DNA of 64,000 nucleotides, from positions 1,612,001 through 1,676,000 of the forward strand of contig NZ_QTJP01000001.1 in the NCBI RefSeq assembly GCF_003391115.1, read 5' to 3'. Under the pieces are notes generated by a model, which did not search any database, was not told the origin of the DNA, and saw nothing but the letters and a program-made list of their open reading frames with translations. Of this stretch, positions 26,750 through 36,108 are shown in pieces. Within the stretch, counting starts at the first letter, position 1. Each line of letters opens with the position of its first letter. Source of the DNA: Sphingomonas crusticola. Its GTDB lineage: Bacteria > Pseudomonadota > Alphaproteobacteria > Sphingomonadales > Sphingomonadaceae. Made by a program: the position numbers and the translations under genes.

Positions 26750-27624
26750 CCCGCGGGCGTCTCGCGGTGGGGATGGAGGCTGGTGCCGGCGCGCCCGTGG
26801 CGCAGCGCACTGAACCAGGTGAGCGGGTTCAGAAAGTTGGTCGAGCCGTCATAGCTGAAGCTGATGAACTCGGCGCGACCGCCCAGATTTTCCCATGGGA
26901 TCGGGCCGCCGAGGCCCATTTCGAAGGCCGGCACGCGGCTGTCGGCTGATTCGTCACGATTGTCGCCCATCACAAAGACATGGCCGGCGGGAATGGTCGT
27001 CTCCGGAAAGTCGTCCGGAATGCCCGGATGATAGCCGACGTCGATCGTGTCGTAGCTGACGCCTGTCGGCAAGGTTTCGCGGAAGCGTGGCAGATCGCAA
27101 TAGCGCTTGCCGTCCTTGCCCGTGATCAGGAACGGCGCTTCCTGTGCACTGGCACAGGGGACATTGGCATCGATCGGGATCATCGCCGACGCAATCTGCA
27201 CGCGCTTGATCGGTACGCCGTTGAGGATGATCAGACCTTCGCGCACCTCGATCCGGTCCCCAGGCAAGGCAATGACGCGCTTGATATAGTCCGAATCCTC
27301 CGTCGGCGGCTTCAAGATCACGACGTCGCCGCGTTCCGGCATTTTCCCGAACAGCCGGCCATGGATGAACGGCAAGAGGTGCATCGGCGCCGGCGAGACA
27401 TAGGACCAGCCGTAAGGATATTTGGTCACGACCAGCCGGTCGCCCTTGATCAGGGTCGGCATCATCGATTCGGACGGAATGTAGAAGGGCTTGGCGATGA
27501 AGCTCCACACCGCGAGCACGGCGAGGATAAGCCAGGCGAAACTCTTAATCTCTGCCCACCAGTCGGTCGCCGGCTTGTCGGTCGAGCCTTTGGTAAGGGG
27601 TATGGTCGCTTCCGGCTCGCTCAA
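26746..27624 (-). CDS. lepB: Signal peptidase I (copy 1)
   Basis: A second complete signal peptidase I, about 292 residues from the TTG at 27624. That TTG is chosen because AAGGA lies 8 bases upstream and the gene would then begin just after the acpS stop; the longer frame to 27693 overlaps acpS. One transmembrane helix, the Ser in PSESMMPTL, the Lys in YIKRVIALPGD and the MGDNRDESADSR motif are all present. The exact start is not certain. It precedes its paralogue with a 4-base overlap. Confidence 0.9.
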   Translation of the reverse strand: MSEPEATIPLTKGSTDKPATDWWAEIKSFAWLILAVLAVWSFIAKPFYIPSESMMPTLIKGDRLVVTKYPYGWSYVSPAPMHLLPFIHGRLFGKMPERGDVVILKPPTEDSDYIKRVIALPGDRIEVREGLIILNGVPIKRVQIASAMIPIDANVPCASAQEAPFLITGKDGKRYCDLPRFRETLPTGVSYDTIDVGYHPGIPDDFPETTIPAGHVFVMGDNRDESADSRVPAFEMGLGGPIPWENLGGRAEFISFSYDGSTNFLNPLTWFSALRHGRAGTSLHPHRETPAG

Positions 27625-27640
27625 CTCAAAATTCCTTGGC

Positions 27641-28042
27641 TCAGATCTTGCGCGCGTAGAGGATGACGAACGCCTGCGCCCATGGGTGGTCATCCGTGAG
27701 CGTCACATGAATGTCGACCGCGTGGCCCGGTGGCGTCAACGCGTCAAGTTTGGCCTTCGCTCCCCCGCTGAGCGCAAGCGTCGGCGCGCCCGACGCCAGG
27801 TTGACCACGCCGATATCCTTCATGAACACGCCCTGGTTGAACCCGGTGCCGATCGCCTTGGAGAAAGCCTCCTTGGCGGCGAAGCGTTTGGCGTAGGTGC
27901 CGGCGCGGGTCATCGTCCGCCGCTCGGCCTTGGCACGCTCGGTTGCCGTAAAGACCCGGTCGATGAAGCGATCGCCGAAACGGTCGAGCGAGCTCTGGAT
28001 CCGTTCGATGTTGCATAGATCCGATCCCAGCCCGATGATCAT
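27641..28042 (-). CDS. acpS: Holo-[acyl-carrier-protein] synthase
   Basis: A 133-residue phosphopantetheinyl transferase that activates acyl carrier protein from CoA. The Mg-binding Asp is in [14 protein letters not shown], and the second motif is [16 protein letters not shown]. Length and motifs match AcpS. It overlaps pdxJ by four bases upstream and lies 16 bases before lepB, the same pdxJ-acpS-lepB order as in many alphaproteobacteria. Confidence 0.95.
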   Translation of the reverse strand: MIIGLGSDLCNIERIQSSLDRFGDRFIDRVFTATERAKAERRTMTRAGTYAKRFAAKEAFSKAIGTGFNQGVFMKDIGVVNLASGAPTLALSGGAKAKLDALTPPGHAVDIHVTLTDDHPWAQAFVILYARKI

Positions 28043-28764
28043 CGCGCCGCATCCATCGCCGCACGCATCCTTTTCACGGCCTCGTCCAGCCCGACGAAGA
28101 TCGCCTCCCCGATCAGGAAGTGGCCGATATTGAGTTCGGCGATCTGCGGGATCGCGGCGATCGGGGCAACATTGTCATAGGTCAGGCCGTGACCGGCGTG
28201 CGGCTCGATCCCGTTCTTGGCGGCGAGCGCGGCCATGTCGGCAATCCGTTTCAATTCGTCGGCGCGCGCGGCGCCGGTACGATGAGCGTAACGGCCGGTG
28301 TGGAATTCCACCACCGGCGCACCGAGCGCGATCGCGGCCTCGACCTGCGATGGGGTGGGCTCAATGAACAGGCTGACGCGAATTCCGGCGTCCCCCAGGG
28401 CGCCGATCATCGGCCCCAGCGTCTCGCGATGCCCGTCGGCGTCGAGCCCGCCCTCGGTCGTGCGCTCCTGCCGCCGTTCGGGCACGATGCAGGCGGCGTG
28501 CGGCTTGTGGCGCAGCGCGATCGCAACCATCTCCGGGGTCGCGGCCATCTCAAGATTGAGCGGCAACGCAATCCCCGCCATCAGGCGATCGATGTCGCCA
28601 TCTGTTATGTGCCGCCGGTCCTCGCGCAGATGGGCAGTGATACCGTCAGCGCCGGCCTGCGCTGCGATCGCGGCGGCGCGGATCGGATCCGGATGCATTC
28701 CGCCGCGGGCGTTACGCACCGTCGCGACATGGTCGATATTCACCCCGAGGCGGAGCCCATTCAT
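28039..28764 (-). CDS. pdxJ: Pyridoxine 5'-phosphate synthase
   Basis: PdxJ condenses 3-amino-2-oxopropyl phosphate (1-amino-acetone 3-phosphate) with deoxyxylulose 5-phosphate to form pyridoxine 5'-phosphate. The 241-residue protein has [17 protein letters not shown] at the N-terminus, [16 protein letters not shown], and [15 protein letters not shown] near the C-terminus, all family hallmarks of this TIM barrel. It is coupled by 4-base overlaps to pyrE upstream and acpS downstream. Confidence 0.96.
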   Translation of the reverse strand: MNGLRLGVNIDHVATVRNARGGMHPDPIRAAAIAAQAGADGITAHLREDRRHITDGDIDRLMAGIALPLNLEMAATPEMVAIALRHKPHAACIVPERRQERTTEGGLDADGHRETLGPMIGALGDAGIRVSLFIEPTPSQVEAAIALGAPVVEFHTGRYAHRTGAARADELKRIADMAALAAKNGIEPHAGHGLTYDNVAPIAAIPQIAELNIGHFLIGEAIFVGLDEAVKRMRAAMDAAR

Positions 28765-29348
28765 GACGGGTTTGCCCGGCTCCCCGGCTTGATCGCGGGG
28801 ACCGCCGCCAATTCGGGCGGCAATGAATCGGCCGAGTAGGTCGGCACGTCGATCCGGATCAGCGGGAAGAAGGGGACGCCGAGATCGGCCTTGCCGTTCG
28901 AGCGATCGACCAATGCCGCCGCCGCAATCACTCGGCCGCCGGCCTCCTCGACCGCCTTGATCGCCTCGCGCGACGACAGGCCGGTGGTGACGACGTCCTC
29001 CATCAGCAAAACCTTTTGCCCCGGCTTGAGCGCGAAGCCGCGGCGTAGCTGGAAACTGCCGGTCGGGCGTTCGACGAACATCGCGTCCATGCCGAGGGCG
29101 CGGCCCATTTCATGCCCGGCAATCACGCCGCCCATAGCCGGCGAGACCACCGCCTGCAGCTGGTCGCGAATCTCCACCGGGATACGCGCCGCGAGTGCGT
29201 CGGCCAGCCTGGCTGCCCTGGCCGGGTTCATCAGGACGCGCGCGCATTGCAGGTAGCGCGGGCTGCGCAGCCCGGACGACAGGATGAAATGGCCTTCCAG
29301 CAACGCATCCGCGGCGCGGAATTCCGCCAGCACCTCCTCGTCGGTCAT
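28761..29348 (-). CDS. pyrE: Orotate phosphoribosyltransferase
   Basis: PyrE adds phosphoribose from PRPP to orotate in pyrimidine synthesis. The ATG at 29348 ([14 protein letters not shown]) gives 195 residues, the usual size; the frame to 29396 adds an unlikely N-terminus. The [19 protein letters not shown] substrate segment and the PRPP loop [17 protein letters not shown] are visible. It heads the operon pyrE-pdxJ-acpS-lepB-lepB-permease and is divergent from ctaC. Confidence 0.95.
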   Translation of the reverse strand: MTDEEVLAEFRAADALLEGHFILSSGLRSPRYLQCARVLMNPARAARLADALAARIPVEIRDQLQAVVSPAMGGVIAGHEMGRALGMDAMFVERPTGSFQLRRGFALKPGQKVLLMEDVVTTGLSSREAIKAVEEAGGRVIAAAALVDRSNGKADLGVPFFPLIRIDVPTYSADSLPPELAAVPAIKPGSRANPS

Positions 29349-29517
29349 TCCTGTGGTTCCTCGGCAAACATGCTCAAAGGGCGATAGACGGGGCATAGCC
29401 AGCCTTCAACAGCTTGCATTTGCGCCCGAACCGGTGTTGAGACGGCCCCCGGGCGCGCCAGCCGCAAGGCTTCAGGCGACGCCATTACCCAAGGTCTCCA
29501 GCTGGGGAACGATCCGA

Positions 29518-30609
29518 GTGTTGAAGACGATCCGGGGCACCGTCCTCGCAATGTTTCTGGGGTTGGCCGCATTCGGGGCCGCCTCCGCGCCCGCCCAGGC
29601 GCCGATTCCGCAGACGGTGACGCCGAATCCCGGCCCCGCTCCGCAGAGCCCTGCGGCGCCGGTCGTGGCCGCAAAGCCGGGCGACATCGTCCATCTGGCC
29701 CCGACCCCGGGCGTCGGTATGCCCAGCGCGGATCGGATCGGCCTGCAGCCGCAATATACGGCGATCGGCCACGAGGCGGTGCGCTTCCACGACATCATCC
29801 TCGTCCCGATGATGGCGATCATCTCGATATTCGTGCTCATCCTGCTGCTGTGGGTGATCGTGCGCTACAACGCGCGCAGCAACCCCACGCCCTCGCGGAC
29901 ACACCACAATACGATCATCGAAATTGTGTGGACCTTGCTGCCCGTGCTGATCCTGGTCGGCATCGCCGTGCCCTCGATCAAGCTGCTGGCGCACCAATAT
30001 TCGCCGCCCAAGGCCGATCTGACGGTCAAGGCGATCGGCAACCAATGGTATTGGACCTATCAATATCCCGACAATGGCGACTTCGAAGTCGTCTCGAACA
30101 TGCTCAAGGAAAAGAACGAGGTTACCGGCAAGGAGAAGCCCCGCACCGACGCCGATGGCCCGCGCCTGCTCGCGGTCGACGAGCGAATGGTCGTGCCCGC
30201 CGGCGCGGTCGTGAAGGTGATCACCACCTCCAACGACGTCATCCACAGCTGGGCGCTGCCCGCCGCCTGGCTGAAGATGGATGCCGTCCCCGGCCGCCTC
30301 AACGAGACCTGGTTCAAGATCGATCGCCCCGGCGTCTATTTCGGTCAATGCTCCGAATTGTGCGGCGCGCGCCACGCCTTCATGCCGATCGCGGTCGAGG
30401 TCGTGCCTCCGGCTCAGTTCGCACAATGGGTCGCGTTCAAGGGCGGAACTATGCCCGGCCCGAAGGGCGCCGCTAATCCGGATGCGACCGCGACGTCGCC
30501 GGCAGCGGCGGCCAAGCCCGCGAGCGGCCCGGTTGGGACCGACACGCCGATCGCCGGTACCGGCAGCAAGCCCGCCACCACTTCACAGCCTGCCGTCGCG
30601 CAGAACTGA
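29518..30609 (+). CDS. ctaC: Cytochrome c oxidase subunit II
   Basis: Subunit II of an aa3-type terminal oxidase; it takes electrons from cytochrome c through the binuclear CuA centre. A signal peptide, a Pro/Ala-rich spacer and two transmembrane hairpin helices (about 100-180) are followed by the periplasmic cupredoxin domain. It carries WYWTYQYPD, the His of SNDVIHSWALP, and the CuA motif CSELCGARHAFM. The reading frame opens earlier, so the start is uncertain: GTG 29518 (or TTG 29521) follows GGGGAA and fits best. A 50-residue Ala/Pro/Thr-rich C-terminal tail is unusual. Confidence 0.92.
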   Translation: MLKTIRGTVLAMFLGLAAFGAASAPAQAPIPQTVTPNPGPAPQSPAAPVVAAKPGDIVHLAPTPGVGMPSADRIGLQPQYTAIGHEAVRFHDIILVPMMAIISIFVLILLLWVIVRYNARSNPTPSRTHHNTIIEIVWTLLPVLILVGIAVPSIKLLAHQYSPPKADLTVKAIGNQWYWTYQYPDNGDFEVVSNMLKEKNEVTGKEKPRTDADGPRLLAVDERMVVPAGAVVKVITTSNDVIHSWALPAAWLKMDAVPGRLNETWFKIDRPGVYFGQCSELCGARHAFMPIAVEVVPPAQFAQWVAFKGGTMPGPKGAANPDATATSPAAAAKPASGPVGTDTPIAGTGSKPATTSQPAVAQN

Positions 30610-30620
30610 GGCCAGAGTAA

Positions 30621-32297
30621 ATGACCGATATTGCCGCCAGCCCCAGCCACTTCCAAGCGGACCATGGGCATGAGCATCACCATGATGCGGATCACAAGCC
30701 GGCCTTCTTCGCGCGTTGGTTCATGTCGACCAACCACAAGGACATCGGCACGCTCTACCTGATCTTCGCGATCGTCGCGGGCATCATCGGCGGTGGCATT
30801 TCGGGGCTGATGCGCGCCGAGCTGGCGCACCCCGGCATTCAATATCTCGGCACCTGGTATGAGATGCTGCACGGTGCCGGCACCGCCGACCAGGCCCATC
30901 ACTTCTGGAACGTGCTCGTTACCGCGCACGGCCTGATCATGGTGTTCTTCATGGTCATGCCGGCGATGATCGGGGGCTTCGGCAATTGGTTCGTTCCGAT
31001 CATGATCGGTGCGCCGGACATGGCGTTCCCGCGCATGAACAACATCTCGTTCTGGCTGCTGGTGCCGGCCTTCACGCTGCTGCTCGGCTCGACCTTCTTC
31101 TCCGGCGGCACCGGGCCTGGCGCGGGTACCGGCTGGACGGTCTATGCGCCGCTTTCGACCAGCGGCTCGCCGGGACCGGCGGTCGACATGGCGATCCTTT
31201 CGCTCCACTTGGCCGGCGCATCGTCGATCTTGGGTGCGATCAACTTCATCACCACCATTCTCAACATGCGTGCCCCCGGCATGACGCTGCACAAGATGCC
31301 GCTGTTCGCCTGGTCGGTGCTGGTCACCGCCTTCCTGCTGTTGCTGGCGCTCCCCGTCCTGGCCGCCGCGATCACGATGCTGCTGACCGATCGTAACTTC
31401 GGCACGACCTTCTACGATGCGTCGGGCGGCGGCGATCCGATCCTCTACCAGCATCTGTTCTGGTTCTTCGGCCATCCCGAAGTGTACATCATGATCCTGC
31501 CGGGCTTCGGCATGGTCAGCCACGTCATCGCGACCTTCAGCCGCAAGCCGATCTTCGGCTATCTCGGCATGGCCTATGCCATGGTGGCGATCGGCGTCGT
31601 CGGCTTCATCGTGTGGGCGCACCACATGTTCACCACCGGCCTGTCGGTCGACACCAAGATGTACTTCACCGCCGCGACGATGGTGATCGCGGTGCCGACC
31701 GGCATCAAGATCTTCTCGTGGATCGCGACGATGTGGGAGGGCTCGCTGTCCTTCAAGACGCCGATGCTGTGGGCGATCGGCTTCATCTTCATGTTCACCG
31801 TCGGCGGCGTGACGGGCGTGCTGCTCGCCAATGGCGGCATCGATAATTATTTCCAGGACACCTACTACGTGGTGGCGCACTTCCACTACGTGCTGAGCCT
31901 CGGTGCGGTGTTCAGCTTGTTCGCCGGCTTCTATTACTGGTTCCCGAAAATGTCGGGGCGGATGTATAACGAGCTGCTCGGCAAGCTGCACTTCTGGGTG
32001 TTCTTCATCGGCGTGAACGTGTTGTTCTTTCCGATGCACTTCCTCGGCATGGAGAGCATGCCACGCCGCTACCCCGATTATCCCGATGCCTTCGAGCATT
32101 GGAATTCGGTGGCGAGCCATGGCTATGAGATCATGGTCGTCGGCATGGCCATCTTCTTCGTCAACGTGATCTACTCGCTGCTGGCCGGCCCGAAGGCGCC
32201 CGACAATCCGTGGGGCGAGGGCGCGACGACGCTGGAGTGGACGTTGTCGAGCCCGCCGCCCTACCACCAGTTCGAGCAGCTTCCCCGCATCGACTGA
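30621..32297 (+). CDS. ctaD: Cytochrome c oxidase subunit I
   Basis: The catalytic 558-residue subunit I with 12 transmembrane helices, binding heme a and the heme a3-CuB site where O2 is reduced. The CuB/active-site helix shows [17 protein letters not shown], and the late helix shows the heme-ligand region [14 protein letters not shown] His-rich cytoplasmic N-terminus ([13 protein letters not shown]) precedes the first helix. The E/Y pattern is that of A1-type oxidases. It starts 11 bases after ctaC and is followed by a strong terminator. Confidence 0.97.
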   Translation: MTDIAASPSHFQADHGHEHHHDADHKPAFFARWFMSTNHKDIGTLYLIFAIVAGIIGGGISGLMRAELAHPGIQYLGTWYEMLHGAGTADQAHHFWNVLVTAHGLIMVFFMVMPAMIGGFGNWFVPIMIGAPDMAFPRMNNISFWLLVPAFTLLLGSTFFSGGTGPGAGTGWTVYAPLSTSGSPGPAVDMAILSLHLAGASSILGAINFITTILNMRAPGMTLHKMPLFAWSVLVTAFLLLLALPVLAAAITMLLTDRNFGTTFYDASGGGDPILYQHLFWFFGHPEVYIMILPGFGMVSHVIATFSRKPIFGYLGMAYAMVAIGVVGFIVWAHHMFTTGLSVDTKMYFTAATMVIAVPTGIKIFSWIATMWEGSLSFKTPMLWAIGFIFMFTVGGVTGVLLANGGIDNYFQDTYYVVAHFHYVLSLGAVFSLFAGFYYWFPKMSGRMYNELLGKLHFWVFFIGVNVLFFPMHFLGMESMPRRYPDYPDAFEHWNSVASHGYEIMVVGMAIFFVNVIYSLLAGPKAPDNPWGEGATTLEWTLSSPPPYHQFEQLPRID

Positions 32298-32321
32298 CGG
32301 ACAAGCACTGCATCAAGAACG

Positions 32322-32357
32322 AGCGCCCCGGGGATACCTGGGGCGCTTTTTCTTTGC
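32322..32357 (+). terminator. Intrinsic terminator after ctaD
   Basis: An 8-bp stem AGCGCCCC/GGGGCGCT with a 10-base loop is followed by TTTTTCTTT. It lies about 25 bases after the ctaD stop and would end the ctaCD transcript before the rest of the oxidase genes. Confidence 0.85.
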
Positions 32358-32358
32358 C

Positions 32359-32384
32359 TGCCGATTGGCTCAGGCCAATCGGCA
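32359..32384 (-). terminator. Inverted repeat after the methyltransferase gene
   Basis: A perfect 10-bp inverted repeat TGCCGATTGG/CCAATCGGCA with a 6-base loop sits between the convergent ctaD terminator and the stop of the minus-strand methyltransferase. It lacks a T-run on either strand, so it may be a weak or rho-assisted terminator for the minus-strand gene. Confidence 0.4.
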
Positions 32385-32390
32385 CTGCAT

Positions 32391-33134
32391 TTAGATATTA
32401 TGCGGGAAGGCGAGCGTGCAGCGCAGGCCCGACAGGCACAGATCCATCGGCTTCATCGCCGACGGCAAGGTATCGCGCAGCTCCGGGAAGCGCCCCAGAT
32501 TGGGGTCGGGCCGGACGGCCAGATCGAGCAGGATCATCCCCGCCTCGCGCACCGCGCCGAGGAAATCGGTGAGTGTCATGCCGTTCATACCGGTGCGATA
32601 TTCCCGCCATTGATTGGGCGTCACCCGCGCGCGGATCGACTCCTGCGTCTGGCTGAGATGCTCCCACGCGCCGATCGGCAGATGGTGGCCCTGCGAGGAA
32701 TAGAAGAGCGGATCGGCGAAGATGTGCACCCGCGCCTCCTTGTCGGGCAGCAGGGGGGCGATCGCTGCGAGGTTGGCGGAAAGGGCATCGACATGCTCGA
32801 ACACGTTGTTCGACATGACCAGATCGAATCGGCCGATGTCGCCGACGTTGACCACGGTGCCCTGTAAAAACGTGAAGCGATCGGCAAGCGCGCTCATGCC
32901 GTGTTGGGCGAGCGCGTTCTCGACGAAGGCGCGCTCGCCTGAGCGCGGATCGATACCCACGACGTGCGCCGCGCCGCGCCGCAAGATCCACAAGATTTCG
33001 GTGCCCCACCCCGCCCCGATCACGAGCACGCGCTTGCCGGTCAGGTCGAGCGTACCGAAATAGGTGTCGAGGTGCCCGTCCCATTTCTGGATATAGGCGG
33101 TTACCTCACGCAGGAATTTCTCGTCGACGGCCAA
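32391..33134 (-). CDS. Class I SAM-dependent methyltransferase
   Basis: A 247-residue methyltransferase. SAM-binding motif I is [13 protein letters not shown] near residue 36, the acidic post-I residue is in VVGIDPRS, and motif IV is [14 protein letters not shown]. The C-terminal half ([17 protein letters not shown], then [12 protein letters not shown]) resembles methyltransferases that act on small molecules or sugars, but no substrate can be named. It is inserted in the opposite orientation between ctaD and ctaB. Confidence 0.8.
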   Translation of the reverse strand: MAVDEKFLREVTAYIQKWDGHLDTYFGTLDLTGKRVLVIGAGWGTEILWILRRGAAHVVGIDPRSGERAFVENALAQHGMSALADRFTFLQGTVVNVGDIGRFDLVMSNNVFEHVDALSANLAAIAPLLPDKEARVHIFADPLFYSSQGHHLPIGAWEHLSQTQESIRARVTPNQWREYRTGMNGMTLTDFLGAVREAGMILLDLAVRPDPNLGRFPELRDTLPSAMKPMDLCLSGLRCTLAFPHNI

Positions 33135-33231
33135 CTGCCCCTCCCCGGATGGATGCCGATTAGCATCGCCCGCCGGCCGCGGTAAGGCGCAATGGCTTTC
33201 GCGAACCCTCGCGCGCGCCTATAGGCGGCCC

Positions 33232-34143
33232 ATGCCCTCCCCCGCCGTTCCGATATCACCGGTCCTTCCGGCCGAATGGCGCGATTTTCTCGCGCTGACC
33301 AAGCCGCGCGTGATGGTGCTGGTCGTCTATACCGCCTTGTGCGGATTGCTGGCCGCACCGGGCCATGTTCACCCGGTGATCGCCTTCACCGCCATCTTGT
33401 GCACGGCGGTCGGCGCGGGCGCCTCCGGCGCGCTCAACATGTGGTACGAATCGGATCTCGACGCGCAGATGAAGCGCACCCAGAAGCGACCGCTTCCCGC
33501 GGGACGGATGGAGCGTCAATCCGCGCTGCATTTCGGAGTCGCGCTCGGCGTCGGCTCGGTGCTGGTGATGGGCCTGGCGGTGAACCTGCTCGCGGCCGCC
33601 ATCCTCGCCGCCTCGATCCTGTTCTACGTGCTGATCTATACGGTGTGGCTGAAGCGCCGGACGCCGCAGAATATCGTCATCGGCGGAGCTGCGGGCGCGT
33701 TTCCGCCGCTGATCGGCTGGGCCGCGGCGACCGGTCACATCGGCATCTTGCCGGTGCTTATGTTCCTGCTCGTATTCCTGTGGACGCCGCCGCATTTCTG
33801 GGCGCTGTCGCTGTTCGTGCGCACCGATTACGCCGCCGCCGGCGTGCCGATGCTGCCAGTGGTCGCCGGTCTGCCTGCGACCCGACGCCAGGTGCTGATC
33901 TATACGATCCCGATGGCGGCAGCCGCGGTCGCGCCGTGGCCGCTCGGTGAGACCGGCGCGATCTATGGCGTCGCCGCAAGCCTGCTGACCGCGTGGTTTG
34001 TGATCCTTGCGGTCCGCGTCAGCGCCAGCCGCGAGACCGATCAGGCGCTGATGAAGCCTGAGCGCGCCCTGTTCCGCTTCTCGATCCTTTACCTGTTCGC
34101 CCTGTTTGGGGCGCTCGTCGTCGATAAATTGGTGCTGACATGA
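33232..34143 (+). CDS. ctaB: Heme o synthase (protoheme IX farnesyltransferase)
   Basis: A 303-residue UbiA-type prenyltransferase that adds farnesyl to heme b to make heme o, the precursor of heme a. The Asp-rich substrate motif is [21 protein letters not shown] near residues 70-90, and [17 protein letters not shown] and [10 protein letters not shown] are family signatures. Eight or nine transmembrane helices are evident. Its stop overlaps the start of a tiny ORF (ATGA). It should supply heme for the ctaCDE oxidase. Confidence 0.96.
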   Translation: MPSPAVPISPVLPAEWRDFLALTKPRVMVLVVYTALCGLLAAPGHVHPVIAFTAILCTAVGAGASGALNMWYESDLDAQMKRTQKRPLPAGRMERQSALHFGVALGVGSVLVMGLAVNLLAAAILAASILFYVLIYTVWLKRRTPQNIVIGGAAGAFPPLIGWAAATGHIGILPVLMFLLVFLWTPPHFWALSLFVRTDYAAAGVPMLPVVAGLPATRRQVLIYTIPMAAAAVAPWPLGETGAIYGVAASLLTAWFVILAVRVSASRETDQALMKPERALFRFSILYLFALFGALVVDKLVLT

Positions 34144-34262
34144 CCCCCGAATTCGAGCAGGAATATCGTCGTCGCCAGCAGTCGCGCGCCAAAGTGACCG
34201 CGCTCCTGCTCGGCGCGCTCGTCATCCTGTTCTTCGCGATCGCGATCGTCAGAATCGGCTGA
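34140..34262 (+). CDS. CoxF-like small membrane protein
   Basis: A 40-residue ORF too short for routine calling. It has a charged N-terminus ([18 protein letters not shown]) and a single transmembrane helix ([18 protein letters not shown]). It overlaps ctaB at its start (ATGA) and ctaG at its stop (TGATG), which argues strongly that it is translated. A small single-helix protein between ctaB and ctaG is a known alphaproteobacterial feature, annotated CoxF, with a presumed role in oxidase assembly. The name is by position and topology only. Confidence 0.7.
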   Translation: MTPEFEQEYRRRQQSRAKVTALLLGALVILFFAIAIVRIG

Positions 34263-34825
34263 TGGCGGCCTCGCTGCCCCTGGAACGCGCCAAAAAGCGT
34301 ACCGGCCTGATCATGCTGCTGCTCGTCGCCTTCATGGTGGCGCTCGGCTTCGCCAGCGTACCGCTGTACCGCATGTTTTGCCAGGCGACCGGCTGGAACG
34401 GCACGGTCAAGGAACGATTGAACGCGATCGCGCCCGGCCCGGTGGTGGGCCGATTCGTCAATGTCCGGTTCGACGCGAACGTTTCGCCCAACCTGCCCTG
34501 GGGCTTCGAGCCCGATCAATATGTAACGCGCGTCGCCGTCGGCGCCCGGCAGATGGCATTCTTCACGGCGGTCAATAACAGTGACCACGCCATTACCGGC
34601 ACGGCCGCGTTCAACGTGACTCCGCCCCAGGCCGGGCAGTATTTCGTCAAGATCCAATGCTTCTGCTTTACCGAGCAGACCCTGCGGCCGCACGAGCGCA
34701 TCCGCATGCCGGTGGTGTTCTACGTCGATCCGGGCTTCGCCAGGGATCCCAACGCCAACGACATCAGCGAGATAACCTTGTCCTACACATTTTATCCCAT
34801 GGCGAAGCCGAAAACGGCAAGCTAA
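34262..34825 (+). CDS. ctaG: Cytochrome c oxidase assembly protein CtaG/Cox11
   Basis: A 187-residue copper chaperone that delivers copper to the CuB site of subunit I. One N-terminal transmembrane helix (about 14-36) anchors a periplasmic immunoglobulin-like domain. The copper-binding motif is [12 protein letters not shown], with the conserved CFCF, and an additional Cys near the membrane ([10 protein letters not shown]) is also typical. It is coupled to the small ORF upstream and ends 35 bases before ctaE. Confidence 0.95.
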   Translation: MAASLPLERAKKRTGLIMLLLVAFMVALGFASVPLYRMFCQATGWNGTVKERLNAIAPGPVVGRFVNVRFDANVSPNLPWGFEPDQYVTRVAVGARQMAFFTAVNNSDHAITGTAAFNVTPPQAGQYFVKIQCFCFTEQTLRPHERIRMPVVFYVDPGFARDPNANDISEITLSYTFYPMAKPKTAS

Positions 34826-34860
34826 GGGGCGTTCAACACAGCCAACGGGAACCGACGAGC

Positions 34861-35679
34861 ATGGCCGGAGCGAAGAGCCACGATTATCACATATTGCCGC
34901 CGAGCATCTGGCCGCTGATCGGCGCCTTCTCGGCTCTGGCGATGGCGGCGGGCGGCATCATGTGGATGCACAGCGCCGCTTATGGTGGCTTCGTGTTCTT
35001 CGCCGGCCTGATCGGCGTGCTCTATACGATGTTCTCGTGGTGGGCGGACGTGATCCGCGAGGCCAATGCCGGCGATCATACGCCGGTTGTGTCGCTCCAC
35101 CTTCGCTACGGCATGATCCTGTTTATCGCGTCCGAAGTTATGTTCTTCGTCGGCTGGTTCTGGGCGTGGTTCGATTTCTCGCTCTTCCCCTCGACGGTCG
35201 ACGTGGTCGGCGGCGTATGGCCGCCGAAGGGCCTGACCGTCATCAATCCCTTCGCTTTCCCGCTGCTCAACACTTTGATCCTGCTCTGCTCGGGCACGAC
35301 CGTGACGTGGGCGCACCACGCTTTGCTGCATGGCGATCGCAAGGGGATGATCCAGGGTCTGTGGTGCACGATCCTGCTCGGCATTACCTTCTCGGGCATC
35401 CAAGCCTATGAATATGCCCACGCGCCCTTCCCGTTCAAAGGCCTGAATTATGGCGCCGCCTTCTTCATGGCGACCGGCTTCCATGGTTTCCACGTCCTGA
35501 TCGGCACGATCTTCCTGACCGTGAACCTGGTGCGCGCCTATAAGGGCGCGTTCACGCCCAAGCAGCATTTCGGCTTCGAGGCCGCTGCCTGGTACTGGCA
35601 TTTCGTCGACGTGGTGTGGCTATTCCTGTTCGTGTCGATCTACGTTTGGGGCGGCTGGGGCGCACAAATCGCCGGGTGA
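34861..35679 (+). CDS. ctaE: Cytochrome c oxidase subunit III
   Basis: A 272-residue seven-helix subunit of the aa3 oxidase that stabilises subunit I and its proton channel. The start at 34861 ([19 protein letters not shown]) is the family start; the upstream frame overlaps ctaG. Family marks are [20 protein letters not shown] and [16 protein letters not shown], then [20 protein letters not shown] at the C-terminus. Downstream genes are separated by a strong hairpin. Confidence 0.96.
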   Translation: MAGAKSHDYHILPPSIWPLIGAFSALAMAAGGIMWMHSAAYGGFVFFAGLIGVLYTMFSWWADVIREANAGDHTPVVSLHLRYGMILFIASEVMFFVGWFWAWFDFSLFPSTVDVVGGVWPPKGLTVINPFAFPLLNTLILLCSGTTVTWAHHALLHGDRKGMIQGLWCTILLGITFSGIQAYEYAHAPFPFKGLNYGAAFFMATGFHGFHVLIGTIFLTVNLVRAYKGAFTPKQHFGFEAAAWYWHFVDVVWLFLFVSIYVWGGWGAQIAG

Positions 35680-35686
35680 GCCCGCG

Positions 35687-35725
35687 CCGTTCGTCCCGGG
35701 CGATCTCGAGGGACCGGGCGAACGG
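35687..35725 (+). other. Stem-loop between ctaE and the DUF983 gene
   Basis: Arms CCGTTCG-T-CCCGG and CCGGG-CGAACGG pair over 12 bp with a single bulged T and a 14-base loop. It begins 8 bases after the ctaE stop and has no T-run, so it is more likely an mRNA-stabilising or processing hairpin than a terminator. Confidence 0.5.
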
Positions 35726-35733
35726 ATGAGTGA

Positions 35734-36108
35734 ATGACCGAAGTGGAAGCGCCTTCCCCGATCGCGGCCGGCCTCAAGGGCTGTTGCCCGCGCTGCGGCG
35801 CGCGCACGATGTTCGCGGGCTGGATCAAGTTCGCCGATCGCTGCGCACAATGCGGGCTCGATTTCTCGTCCTTCAACGTGGGTGACGGGCCGGCGGCGTT
35901 CCTGACGCTGATCCTCGGCGCCCTGGTCGCGGCGATGGCGATTGCGGTAGAGCTGATTTTCTCGCCGCCTTTCTGGGTGCACTTCCTGTTATGGCCGCCG
36001 ATCACGCTCGCGCTGATCCTCGCCAGCCTGCGCGCCTCCAAGGGCATGCTGCTGGTGCTGGAATATCGCAATGCGGCGCGCGAAGGACGGATCAGCCCCC
36101 CGCGATGA
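35734..36108 (+). CDS. DUF983 membrane protein
   Basis: A 124-residue protein of the DUF983 family, almost always found near cytochrome oxidase genes. Two CxxC pairs (CCPRCGARTMF near residue 17 and DRCAQCGLDFSSF near 35) could bind zinc or another metal. Two transmembrane helices follow (about 55-78 and 82-102). An oxidase-assembly role is suggested only by genomic context. It overlaps the SURF1 gene by four bases. Confidence 0.88.
   Translation: MTEVEAPSPIAAGLKGCCPRCGARTMFAGWIKFADRCAQCGLDFSSFNVGDGPAAFLTLILGALVAAMAIAVELIFSPPFWVHFLLWPPITLALILASLRASKGMLLVLEYRNAAREGRISPPR

Noticed and set aside
29284-29517. Long N-terminal extension of ctaC
   Set aside because: It overlaps the start region of pyrE and its translation is Ser/Arg-rich and non-native. 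The signal peptide begins after the GTG at 29518.
30414-32267. 617-codon open frame antisense to ctaD, rich in His, Arg and Asp
   Set aside because: ctaD is unmistakable on the plus strand. The antisense frame has low-complexity composition typical of shadows in high-GC genes.
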